From assembly GCA_946404585.1 (NCBI GenBank), contig CAMJEC010000026.1, positions 1 through 12,910 of the forward strand: DNA of 12,910 bases, given 5' to 3'. The notes under the pieces are model-generated. The model saw nothing but the letters and a program-made list of their open reading frames with translations. It was not told the DNA's origin and searched no databases. A program made the translations under genes and the position numbers. Positions 6,483-12,910 of this stretch are shown here, piece by piece (positions within the stretch are counted from its first letter, which is position 1; every line of letters starts with the position of its first letter). Source of the stretch: an uncultured Caryophanales bacterium (GTDB lineage: Bacteria > Bacillota_I > Bacilli_A > RFN20 > CAG-826).

Positions 6483-7940
6483 ATGTACAGAACAGAAAAA
6501 GAAACCTCAAAAGGGCTAAAAATCCTTTTAGTTATATCGTTTATTTTCCTCGCTATTTTTATTCTCGGATTGCTTATTTTTGGTGCTAACGCGAGTAAAA
6601 CTGGCGATGCTGATTTAAAAGATTTTGGAAAAGTTTTCTCATATCACTTTGGTAATTTTGGAGATTTATTTACCTTCAAATTAAACGAAGCATCTAATAT
6701 TTTCTATGTTGCTTTAAGTGGTTTATTATATGGTTTTATTACTATCGTTGTGATTTTCTTAATCGTCGGTATTTTCATCGCCGTCAAAAAGAAAAGAGTC
6801 ATCATGGCCTTTGGTATCGTTTTAGCGGTTCTCTCCTTATTCATTTACATGTTAGGCGCTGCTGGCTTACCAAAATATTGGGCCATCTTAAATAAGCGTG
6901 GTGTCTTTGAAACTAACCAACAATTATTAGGACCAACAGTCATCCTTATCGTTGCGGGAAGTTTATTCGCTATTCTTTCTTACATCACATATTTTGCCTG
7001 TGTTATTGAAGCCTTCAAAAACCCAGGTGTGGAAGATAAAGATGCTCCAAGAAAAGGTGAACAACCTGTGATGTTTGAAGCCATCAAAAACGAAAAACCA
7101 AAAGAAGAAAAACCAGTCATTCAAGAGTCCACTCCTTTTGAAGAAGAACCTGCTCAAGAAGAGGAAAATAAAGAAGAAGATTCATTCTCCAAAAAGGATC
7201 TCGCTGAACTCATTAGAAGTATTGTCAGAGATGAGATGAACCGTAATCCTCAAAACAATAATCAATATCCAAATAGTCCATTAATCGTGCAATACTTTGG
7301 TACAGTTCCAACTCAACAAGTTGCACAAGAGGTGAAGAAGGAAGAACCTGCTCCTGCTCCTGCAAAAGAACCTGAGCCAGAGCCACAACCTGAACCAGTG
7401 GAAGAGCCACAACCAGAACCTGCTCCACAAGAAGAAGTTGTCGTGGAACCAGAACCAGTCGTGGAAGCCCCTGTTGAAGAAGCTCCAGCGGAAAAGAAAC
7501 CAATCATCCGCATCCCATTCCAAGTCAGAATGATGAATGCTGATGAAGAAATGAAGAGAAACTATAATGAACTCAAAAACGAGATTCTCTCCTATGGTGT
7601 TAATTCAAGAGTGTCTAATTCTGGTGATGCCTTCCGCTTACATAGAAAGACATATGTGAAATTAACAATCGCGGGCTTAAGCTTAAAACTCTACTTCGCT
7701 TTAAACCCAGAAGACTATAAAGATTCGCCAATCCCAGTCCAAGATGCTGGTCATAAAGGCATCTATGCTGAAATCCCATTAGTGTTCAAAGTTAAATCTG
7801 GTTTATCAATGAGAAGATGTAAAGAACTCATTCAAACCGTGATGGAAAAAGATGGCTTAGAACAAGGACCAATTGCTGATACCGATTGGGTTGAAAAACT
7901 AAAAGAACAGCCAGTGGATGAAAATCCAGAGGAAGACTAA
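6483..7940 (+). CDS. Four-helix membrane protein with Pro-Glu-rich linker and C-terminal domain of unknown function
   Basis: AAGGAG at 6471-6476, six bases upstream, sets the start at 6483; the frame is open from 6390 but that stretch is terminator and promoter. The 485-residue product has four hydrophobic segments (about 13-34, 73-101, 106-129 and 151-173). A charged region (about 190-260) includes a short amphipathic helix (SFSKKDLAELIRSIVRDEM). A linker of alternating Pro, Glu and Ala follows (about 285-337), and then a folded domain (about 341-460). That domain has EEMKRNYNELKNEILSYG, SRVSNSGDAF, a Lys-Leu-x-Ile-x-Gly-Leu-x-Leu-x-Leu-Tyr-x-Ala-Leu-x-Pro core and a closing helix with CKELIQTVM. 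I recall this domain as recurrent in gut Firmicutes proteins, often after membrane or low-complexity regions, with no function known to me. Both ends of the chain are probably cytoplasmic. Confidence 0.82.
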   Translation: MYRTEKETSKGLKILLVISFIFLAIFILGLLIFGANASKTGDADLKDFGKVFSYHFGNFGDLFTFKLNEASNIFYVALSGLLYGFITIVVIFLIVGIFIAVKKKRVIMAFGIVLAVLSLFIYMLGAAGLPKYWAILNKRGVFETNQQLLGPTVILIVAGSLFAILSYITYFACVIEAFKNPGVEDKDAPRKGEQPVMFEAIKNEKPKEEKPVIQESTPFEEEPAQEEENKEEDSFSKKDLAELIRSIVRDEMNRNPQNNNQYPNSPLIVQYFGTVPTQQVAQEVKKEEPAPAPAKEPEPEPQPEPVEEPQPEPAPQEEVVVEPEPVVEAPVEEAPAEKKPIIRIPFQVRMMNADEEMKRNYNELKNEILSYGVNSRVSNSGDAFRLHRKTYVKLTIAGLSLKLYFALNPEDYKDSPIPVQDAGHKGIYAEIPLVFKVKSGLSMRRCKELIQTVMEKDGLEQGPIADTDWVEKLKEQPVDENPEED

Positions 7941-7954
7941 AAATCATAAATATT

Positions 7955-7980
7955 AAGGTATGCTTGCATACCTTTTTATT
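7955..7980 (+). terminator. Rho-independent terminator before the CorC-type operon
   Basis: An eight-bp perfect stem, AAGGTATG (7955-7962) with CATACCTT (7967-7974), closes a CTTG tetraloop and leads into TTTATT. It starts 14 bases after the TAA of the membrane protein gene. Confidence 0.85.
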
Positions 7981-7986
7981 TATACA

Positions 7987-8015
7987 TTGAATGTAGGACA
8001 AAATATTGATATATT
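7987..8015 (+). promoter_or_regulatory. Sigma-A-type promoter of the CorC-pair/hflX operon
   Basis: TTGAAT (7987-7992) and TATATT (8010-8015) are separated by exactly 17 bases. This is the best two-box promoter in the window. It lies just after the previous terminator and about 40 bases before the first start codon. Confidence 0.65.
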
Positions 8016-8055
8016 CATATACTGCAGCCAGCAAAGAAAGGAAGTGGGCGCATTA

Positions 8056-9066
8056 ATGGATGTACCTCTGTCGTGGGTAATCATTAGTATTTGTGTATTA
8101 GCACATTTTTTCTTTTCTGCTGGTGAAACCGCACTTGCGTGTGCAAACCGCTTCAAGATGCAAGTCGAAGCGGATGAAGGTAAAAGATCTGCCAAATTAG
8201 TGCTCAAGGTTCAAGAAAAATATGACCGAGCATTAATCACGGTTTTAATAGGAAGTAATGTTGTGGCTATCGCTGCTTCAGTTATCTGTACAGCGCTTTT
8301 TACTCGTACATTAACTAATTACACAAGCGATTTAATCGCTTTCCTTGCTTCCGTAGTTATTTCCTTACTTATTTATATCTTTGGTGACGCTCTTCCAAAA
8401 ACAATTGCTAGAAGTATTCCAGATACTGTTAGTAAGATATTTGTCTTCCCAGTATTCGGTTTAATGATGCTTCTATATCCTATAACTTTGTTATTTGAAT
8501 TAATGACTAAAGGTATTGAAAAGGCCTTCAAGGTTAAAGAACAAGTCGACTTTGATGAAGATGACTTTGAAAATGTCGTGGAAAAGGTTTCTGATGAAGG
8601 CGTTTTAGAAGAAGAACAAAGTGATATTATTCAATCCGCTTTAGAGTTCGCAGACACTAATGTTAAAGAAGTCTTAACTCCAAGAAATAAAATCTTTGCC
8701 TTAAACATTAGAGAATTAGATAAAGAAAAACTCCATAAGATTATTATTAACACTAATTATTCTAGAATTCCTATCTATGATGGGAATTTCGATAACATCA
8801 TTGGTGTGCTTCATATTAAGACATATTTAAGTGCTTATTTAAGAAATCCAAACATTTCTATTAAGAGCAAGCTTCAAAAGCCATATTTCGTTTCATCAAA
8901 CATTATGATTGATGATTTATTTAATGGCTTTAAAAAGCATCATACACATATTGCTATTGTTAGAGACAAAAATAAGAAAGTGATAGGCATGGTTACCATG
9001 GATGATGTCTTAGAAGAACTTGTCAGTGATATCTCTGAGCCAAACAGCATGAAAGGGAATAGATAG
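8056..9066 (+). CDS. CorC/HlyC-type CNNM-CBS membrane protein, short form without the C-terminal CorC_HlyC domain
   Basis: The 336-residue product begins with a CNNM/DUF21 membrane domain (about 5-150). It contains SAGETAL (21-27, usual SGSETAL), IGSNVV (65-70) and GDALPKTIA (110-118, usual GE-x-x-PK). A CBS pair (about 200-325) follows, with VLTPR, SRIPIYDGNFDNIIGVLH and VIGMVTMDDVLEELV. The family includes bacterial CorC and MpfA, linked to Mg2+ export or homeostasis, and eukaryotic CNNM. The usual C-terminal CorC_HlyC domain is absent: the protein stops ten residues after the second CBS, at about 336 rather than 420 residues. The start is uncertain: ATG 8056 fits the family N-terminus, but AAAGGAAG (8037-8044) is 11 bases away, and an in-frame GTG at 8044 sits too close to it. 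One base separates it from its paralogue. Confidence 0.88.
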   Translation: MDVPLSWVIISICVLAHFFFSAGETALACANRFKMQVEADEGKRSAKLVLKVQEKYDRALITVLIGSNVVAIAASVICTALFTRTLTNYTSDLIAFLASVVISLLIYIFGDALPKTIARSIPDTVSKIFVFPVFGLMMLLYPITLLFELMTKGIEKAFKVKEQVDFDEDDFENVVEKVSDEGVLEEEQSDIIQSALEFADTNVKEVLTPRNKIFALNIRELDKEKLHKIIINTNYSRIPIYDGNFDNIIGVLHIKTYLSAYLRNPNISIKSKLQKPYFVSSNIMIDDLFNGFKKHHTHIAIVRDKNKKVIGMVTMDDVLEELVSDISEPNSMKGNR

Positions 9067-9067
9067 T

Positions 9068-10336
9068 ATGGCCTGGTATTATTGGTTGATTGTTGCTATC
9101 TGTGCATTGTTCTCAATGTTCTTTTCCGCTGCTGACATGGTATACGGCATGGTTGATAAAGACCGTTTAAATAGAGAAAAAGGCAAGAAAGAAAAACGCG
9201 CTAAATTAGCCATCAAGATTGCGGATGACTATGAATTATCTATTTCCGCTATCCTATTAGGTAACAACATTGTTAATGTTGCAGCGGCTTCTATTGTGAC
9301 TATTATCGCGATTGCTTTAGCCCCACAAAATCAAGAACTAGCAGAAACAATTGGTACAATTGTCTTAACAATATTCATTATTATCTTCTGTGAATTTATT
9401 CCTAAGGCTTTCGCTAAGAGATTTAATTATCCTTTAGCTTTAGCGTTTGCTTACCCAGTAACGTTCTTTAAATACCTCTTCTTTATCATTGTTTGGCCAA
9501 TCGCTAAAGTCTTTAAGTTATTTGGTAAACTCTTTGCTAAAAAGAGTAAAGAAGAAGATCAAATTGATGAAGATGTCTTAACTGAAATGGCTGACTCTTT
9601 AGAAGAAGAAGGCATCTTAGAAGAAAATGAAGCCCAATTATTAAGAAGTGCGATTGATTTAAATGATATCGAAGCTTTCGAAATCATGACTCCAAGAGTG
9701 GATGTTTTCGCTATTGATAAAGACGAAGACATCAACGAACTTATCAAAGATAAAGAGTTCTTTAAACACTCCCGTGTTCCTGTCTATGATGAAACAATCG
9801 ATAACATTATTGGTATTCTACCAATCAAAGCCTTAGCGAAGAAGATTCTCGCTGGTGTTAAAGATATCGACATCTTATCACTTTGTTATAAACCTTTAAT
9901 TGTTCCTAGAAACCATCAAATTCTTGATGTTTTAAAAGAATTTAAAGAGAAGAAAGTTCACGTTGCAGTCGTCATTGATGAATATGGTGGTACCGAAGGT
10001 ATTATCACTATGGAAGATATCTTAGAAGAAATCGTTGGTGATATCTTTGATGAGTTTGATGAAATCGAAGAAGAATATGTCGATAAAGGTAATGGTACCT
10101 ATATCGTCGATGGCACAATGAACATCGATGACTTCTTTGAATTAATTGGTTATGAAGAAGAAGTGGAAACTGACTACACAACAGTGGGTGGTTTCTGCCA
10201 AGACATCTTAGATAGATTTGCTAAAAAAGGTGATGAATTTGACTTTGCACATTATCACTTTATCGTCCTTGAAGCGGATGAATTTACCGTTGAAAAACTC
10301 AAAGTAATTGATAACGAATTTGAAAAAGAAGAGTAG
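9068..10336 (+). CDS. CorC/HlyC-type CNNM-CBS membrane protein, full-length form
   Basis: The 422-residue product has the complete family layout: CNNM/DUF21 membrane domain (about 1-150), CBS pair (about 200-325) and CorC_HlyC domain (about 340-415). The CBS motifs include IMTPRVDVFAID, SRVPVYDETIDNIIGILPIK and the canonical VVIDEYGGTEGIITMEDILEEIVGDI, split here only by wording. The C-terminal domain contains GTYIVDGTMNIDD and TTVGGF. The first membrane motif has drifted: SAADMVY (20-26) replaces SGSETAL, and CEFIPK replaces GE-x-x-PK. LLGNNIVN (63-70) is kept. Translation starts at 9068, nine bases after AAAGGGA (9052-9058), inside the end of the upstream paralogue, so coupling is likely. 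A divalent-metal transport or homeostasis role is inferred from the family. The two unequal copies may form a heterodimer. Confidence 0.9.
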   Translation: MAWYYWLIVAICALFSMFFSAADMVYGMVDKDRLNREKGKKEKRAKLAIKIADDYELSISAILLGNNIVNVAAASIVTIIAIALAPQNQELAETIGTIVLTIFIIIFCEFIPKAFAKRFNYPLALAFAYPVTFFKYLFFIIVWPIAKVFKLFGKLFAKKSKEEDQIDEDVLTEMADSLEEEGILEENEAQLLRSAIDLNDIEAFEIMTPRVDVFAIDKDEDINELIKDKEFFKHSRVPVYDETIDNIIGILPIKALAKKILAGVKDIDILSLCYKPLIVPRNHQILDVLKEFKEKKVHVAVVIDEYGGTEGIITMEDILEEIVGDIFDEFDEIEEEYVDKGNGTYIVDGTMNIDDFFELIGYEEEVETDYTTVGGFCQDILDRFAKKGDEFDFAHYHFIVLEADEFTVEKLKVIDNEFEKEE

Positions 10337-10347
10337 GGTAAGTAATT

Positions 10348-11604
10348 ATGGAAGAAAAGAAAGCCCTAGTTATCTCAAGAGGCAAGACAAATTCGCTTGA
10401 ATTAAATCACGATCAAAGTGAATTCGCTTTGTTATTAAAGGAAATCGGTTATTCCGTTATTTCCTATTTTTCACAAGACATTGAAAACATTGATAAGAAT
10501 ACATATTTAGGTTCTGGTAAGATTGCGGAGATTGCTTATTACTATCATCAATATAATGAACAAAATCCAGAAGAACCAATTGATATCATTGCTTGTAATT
10601 TTGAATTAACAGGCTTACAAAAGAAAGCTATTGAGGCAATCACCAAAGCGGAAATAATCGATAGGACATTTGTTATCCTTAACATTTTTGAAAAGAACGC
10701 AAAAACAAAAGAAGCTAAACTTCAAGTGGAAATTGCGCGTTTAGAATATTTAAAGAATCACCTTGTTGATGAAAAAGCATCATATTCCCAAGTCACATCA
10801 GGAAGTGGCCATAACAAAGGTAAAGGTGAAAAACAAATTGAACTATCAAAAAGACAAATTTCTAAAGCTGTTTTACAAAAGAAGAAAGAACTAGAGGCTA
10901 TTAAACTCTCACGTAGAAACATGCGCAATAAGAGGATTAATAATCCTTCACCAAAGATTTGTATTGTGGGTTATACAAACGCTGGTAAATCAACCTTAAT
11001 GAATCGCTTAGTTAAGCTCTCTAAAGAAGATAAAACAGTCTTAGAAAAGAATGCCTTATTTGCGACTTTAGAAACTTCCACAAGAAACATTTCTATATTT
11101 GGTTTTCCAACATTCTTTCTAACTGACACAGTTGGTTTTATTTCTCATCTACCAATCTATCTCGTGGATGCTTTCCGTTCCACCTTAGAAGAAATCAAAG
11201 AAGCAGATTTATTAGTCCAAGTCATTGACTTTTCTGATCCATTTAAAGAAGAAGAAATTGAAACCACTAAAGGTATCATTAAATCTTTAGAAGCCGATAA
11301 TATCCCAATGATTAATATTTATAACAAATATGATTTATTAGGGGGATTTGCTAACTTCATTCCTAAAGAAGATGAACTCTTAGTGTCTCTATTAGATGAA
11401 AATGACGTATTAGATGCCTTAAAGTTCATTGTTAGTAACGCTACTAAGAATTGGTTAAGAAAAGAACTTCTTGTTCCTTACAATGTGGATTTTGCCACTT
11501 TTAGCAAAGAAAACTATGTTCTAAGCCACAAAGAAAAAGAAGACGGCTATTTATGCGACGTCCTCTTAAATCCTGCTTACGCTTATAAATACCTTAAGGA
11601 CTAG
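10348..11604 (+). CDS. hflX: GTPase HflX
   Basis: The 418-residue protein has the HflX order: an N-terminal nucleotide-binding-like domain (about 1-125, with YLGSGKIAEI), a coiled region (about 125-195) carrying a Gly-rich loop and GEKQIELSKRQI (usual GETQLETDRR), then a TRAFAC-class G domain. G1 is GYTNAGKST (208-216), G2 lies near TLETSTR (240-246), G3 is DTVGF (260-264) and G4 is NKYD (326-329). The usual SAK-type G5 is replaced by a SLLDEND-like stretch (347-353). In other bacteria HflX binds the 50S subunit and splits or rescues stalled ribosomes under heat or antibiotic stress. Eleven bases separate it from the CorC-type gene, with a weak AGGG ribosome-binding site, so it is probably the last gene of that operon. 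Its TAG overlaps the stop of the converging guanylate kinase gene. Confidence 0.95.
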   Translation: MEEKKALVISRGKTNSLELNHDQSEFALLLKEIGYSVISYFSQDIENIDKNTYLGSGKIAEIAYYYHQYNEQNPEEPIDIIACNFELTGLQKKAIEAITKAEIIDRTFVILNIFEKNAKTKEAKLQVEIARLEYLKNHLVDEKASYSQVTSGSGHNKGKGEKQIELSKRQISKAVLQKKKELEAIKLSRRNMRNKRINNPSPKICIVGYTNAGKSTLMNRLVKLSKEDKTVLEKNALFATLETSTRNISIFGFPTFFLTDTVGFISHLPIYLVDAFRSTLEEIKEADLLVQVIDFSDPFKEEEIETTKGIIKSLEADNIPMINIYNKYDLLGGFANFIPKEDELLVSLLDENDVLDALKFIVSNATKNWLRKELLVPYNVDFATFSKENYVLSHKEKEDGYLCDVLLNPAYAYKYLKD

Positions 11605-11613
11605 AGTCCTAAG
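11593..11613. terminator. Hairpin over the overlapping stop codons of hflX and the guanylate kinase gene
   Basis: CTT-A-AGGAC (11593-11601) pairs with GTCCT-AAG (11606-11613) around a TAGA loop, with one bulged A. The structure exists on both strands and contains both stop codons. There is no T-run on either side, so it is not a classic intrinsic terminator. It may be a weak bidirectional one or a 3' end-stabilising element. Confidence 0.35.
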
Positions 11614-12137
11614 TGCTTTGTGTATAATTGATAAACTAGATCAGCGACTTCTTCGATTGATCTATTTTCTGAATCAATCTTATAGTCAACATCTGGAATT
11701 TGATCGTTATCAAAGACTTTACGGTCATTTTCAATACGTCTTTTAGCGTCTTCTTCTTTATCGCCACGTTCTAACATTCTCTTATAACGAATCTCTTCAC
11801 ATGTTGATAAATAAAAAGTCACAATTCTTTTGTCATTAAGACGAGAATATGACTTCAAACCTTCTAAATCAATAACCACGACACGGTCATTAGCAATTTG
11901 GTCCTTAGTGGAACCATAGTAGTTACCGTTATAATGTGTATATTCAACAAATTTGTCTTCTTTAATTAATTGATCAAATTTTTCTTTTGAAACGAAAAAA
12001 TAGTCCCTACCGTCGACTTCATGAACGCGCATTGGACGAGTGGTGGTGGTTATGGCCTTTTGAATGCCATACTTCGCCATCAGCATTTTTGCCGCTTCTG
12101 TTTTTCCTGATGCACTTGCGCCGCTTAGAACTATCAT
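11601..12137 (-). CDS. gmk: Guanylate kinase (GMP kinase)
   Basis: This 178-residue protein would convert GMP and ATP to GDP and ADP in the cytoplasm. The P-loop is GASASGKT (6-13), where the family usually has GPSGVGK. The guanylate kinase signature is complete at 32-49: TTRPMRVHEVDGRDYFFV. The GMP-binding part includes Arg34, Arg37, Glu65, Tyr74 and Ser76 in VEYTHYNGNYYGS. The lid follows, with RMLERGDKEEDAKRRI (119-134). It is about 20 residues shorter than typical family members, and the N-terminus starts directly at the first beta-strand. No Shine-Dalgarno site precedes the ATG, but an extended -10 lies so close that the message may be nearly leaderless. It is transcribed against hflX. 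Whether it is the main enzyme or a second GMK-like copy cannot be told from this window. Confidence 0.9.
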   Translation of the reverse strand: MIVLSGASASGKTEAAKMLMAKYGIQKAITTTTRPMRVHEVDGRDYFFVSKEKFDQLIKEDKFVEYTHYNGNYYGSTKDQIANDRVVVIDLEGLKSYSRLNDKRIVTFYLSTCEEIRYKRMLERGDKEEDAKRRIENDRKVFDNDQIPDVDYKIDSENRSIEEVADLVYQLYTKHLGL

Positions 12138-12310
12138 AATAATTACTAATACTATATCACTTTTGAAAAAAAGCGCATTTTCTTTTTTTATTGCAATTTT
12201 TTTGAAAAAAGTTAATTCAAAGAATTAAAGAAAAAACCGCGAAAAAAATATTCAACTTTTTTGGACAAAATTGAAAAAACGCCCCTATTTCATCTATAGG
12301 AGGCTTTGTT
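12138..12310. promoter_or_regulatory. Divergent intergenic region with A/T tracts and an operator-like palindrome
   Basis: This 173-base gap separates the divergent guanylate kinase and sigma-like genes. It holds T7 (12183-12189), T7 (12197-12203), A6 (12205-12210), A6 (12231-12236), A7 (12242-12248), T6 (12257-12262) and A6 (12274-12279), a pattern that favours DNA bending. A perfect inverted repeat, TTAATTC-AAA-GAATTAA, lies at 12212-12228. A second structure pairs TTCAA(c)TTTT (12251-12260) with AAAATTGAA (12267-12275) around TTGGAC. That TTGGAC (12261-12266) with CTATTT (12285-12290) and an 18-base spacer is the best, weak, plus-strand promoter. AGGAGG (12298-12303) serves the gene at 12311. 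Confidence 0.45.
12151..12159 (-). promoter_or_regulatory. Extended -10 promoter element of the guanylate kinase gene
   Basis: Read on the minus strand, this is TGATATAGT, an extended -10 (TGn before a five-of-six match to TATAAT). No good -35 lies 16-18 bases upstream, which extended -10 promoters can tolerate. The start point would fall near 12144, only about seven bases before the ATG, in line with the missing Shine-Dalgarno site. Confidence 0.45.
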
Positions 12311-12634
12311 ATGAGTCTATGCGAAAAAAGCTTCAAACAATTAAACGAAATGATTGAAGAAGTGGCTTATCGATTCTTCATCGCTAAAAGGCTAATCACT
12401 ATGAGGCAAAGAGGCGAAATACTTGAAGAAGATAATCCTCCTTATCAAGTTTATTTGTTACGCGTTGAAAAGGCTTATCGTTCACTAGATGAAAGAGAAA
12501 GAAATCTCATCAATAATGAATTCTTTTTCCAAAATTACCAAAACTGGTGGATAGGCATTTATTCAAAAACAAGTTTTTATCGTTTTAAGAAAAGAGCAAT
12601 GCTTCGTTTCTTGGAGGCTTTTTATCATGGTTAA
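12311..12634 (+). CDS. Small sigma-factor-like helix-turn-helix protein
   Basis: AGGAGG (12298-12303), seven bases upstream, gives a well-supported start. The 107-residue product is basic and helical. Its second half reads like sigma region 4: a helix with VEKAYRSLDERERNLINNEFF (residues 57-77, usual L-x-x-LP-x-x-x-R), then a WW-containing turn (QNYQNWWIGIYS). A recognition-type helix, KTSFYRFKKRAMLRFLEAF, closes it. No region 2 is present, so it cannot be a complete sigma factor. It could be a regulator of the ArpU or sigma-4-like kind. A resemblance to the mycoplasma MG284/MPN403 family comes from memory and is unverified. Its last eight bases overlap the start of a secreted-protein gene, so the two are probably translated together. 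Confidence 0.75.
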   Translation: MSLCEKSFKQLNEMIEEVAYRFFIAKRLITMRQRGEILEEDNPPYQVYLLRVEKAYRSLDERERNLINNEFFFQNYQNWWIGIYSKTSFYRFKKRAMLRFLEAFYHG

Positions 12635-12910
12635 AAGGATTTTATTAGTTAGTTCACTTTTTATTTCTGGAATCATGGGCTTTACCCCTAAAGAAGGGAT
12701 TGATAAGCCAATCATTTCTGGACCAGTAGGCACAAGCACTGATAAGCCATCCTTTAACTTGTCGACTGGCTTAAGCCAAGATAAGCCCACTCCTGGAACA
12801 GGGCATATTGGTAAAATCGCTGTGGATTATTTTGTTAGTCCAATCTATGGACCTTTCAAAGCGGGGGATCCTGACTTTAATGCCACATTTACATATCGCG
12901 CTGATATTGA
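12627..12910 (+). CDS. Secreted protein, N-terminal part (continues past the window)
   Basis: ATG 12627 overlaps the end of the sigma-like gene by eight bases and follows GGAGG (12613-12617) with a nine-base spacer. The frame is open to the last base. The visible 94 residues begin with a Sec signal-type segment (MVKRILLVSSLFISGIMGF). A Pro/Gly/Ser/Thr-rich stretch follows, with three Asp-Lys-Pro motifs at about residues 26-28, 39-41 and 52-54. A region that looks like the start of a folded domain comes next (GKIAVDYFVSPIYGPFKAGD). There is no lipobox in the signal region. No family can be assigned from this part. Confidence 0.75.
   Translation, partial: MVKRILLVSSLFISGIMGFTPKEGIDKPIISGPVGTSTDKPSFNLSTGLSQDKPTPGTGHIGKIAVDYFVSPIYGPFKAGDPDFNATFTYRADI

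Noticed and set aside
7225..7523. Three overlapping minus-strand open frames opposite the Pro-Glu linker
   Set aside because: They are the antisense reading of a low-complexity Pro/Glu/Ala codon run, have repetitive composition and no ribosome-binding sites.
8044..8046. GTG as the start of the first CorC-type protein
   Set aside because: It overlaps the end of AAAGGAAG, leaving no spacer; it adds only four residues, so it remains a minor uncertainty.
7960..8055. Upstream extension of the first CorC-type protein
   Set aside because: It starts inside the terminator hairpin and spans the promoter; the family N-terminus begins at 8056.
12563..12790. Minus-strand open frame across the sigma-like and secreted-protein genes
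   Set aside because: It is antisense to two well-supported overlapping genes with good ribosome-binding sites.

Overview
The window is AT-rich bacterial DNA with Gram-positive features: strong AAGGAG-type Shine-Dalgarno sites, lipobox-type lipoproteins, Sec signal peptides, U-tailed hairpin terminators, and no outer-membrane genes. Tryptophan is read from TGG, and no gene ends in TGA (7 TAA and 4 TAG stops). Together with the low-GC codon use and a small sigma-like regulator that resembles what I remember from Mollicutes and their relatives, this suggests an uncultured, probably host-associated member of the Bacilli near Erysipelotrichales/Mollicutes. That placement is inference. No RNA gene, mobile element or CRISPR array is visible.

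Left region (2-4638): the window opens inside a gene for a surface protein that starts with beta-helix-like repeats, crosses the membrane once and ends in a cytoplasmic LuxR-type DNA-binding domain. After its terminator (1213-1251) comes a tight three-gene unit. It encodes a small lipoprotein, an 816-residue secreted protein with a beta-helix-like core and an InlB-type repeat, and a 43-residue peptide that is easily missed. A hairpin at 4668-4693 closes it. A contact-sensing receptor beside a secreted surface unit is the best candidate here for an undescribed system.

Middle region (4685-7977): two single genes, each with its own promoter-like sequence and terminator. One encodes a lipoprotein with a serine-rich stalk and a lipase-type alpha/beta-hydrolase domain. 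The other encodes a four-helix membrane protein with a Pro-Glu-rich linker and a C-terminal domain of unknown function.

Housekeeping region (7987-12159): a clear sigma-A-type promoter drives two unequal CorC/HlyC-type (CNNM/DUF21 plus CBS) membrane proteins and the ribosome-associated GTPase HflX. A guanylate kinase gene converges on hflX, and the two stop codons overlap in a single CTAG.

Right edge (12138-12910): an A/T-tract-rich divergent intergenic region with an operator-like palindrome leads into a sigma-like helix-turn-helix protein. Its gene overlaps the start of a secreted-protein gene that runs off the window.
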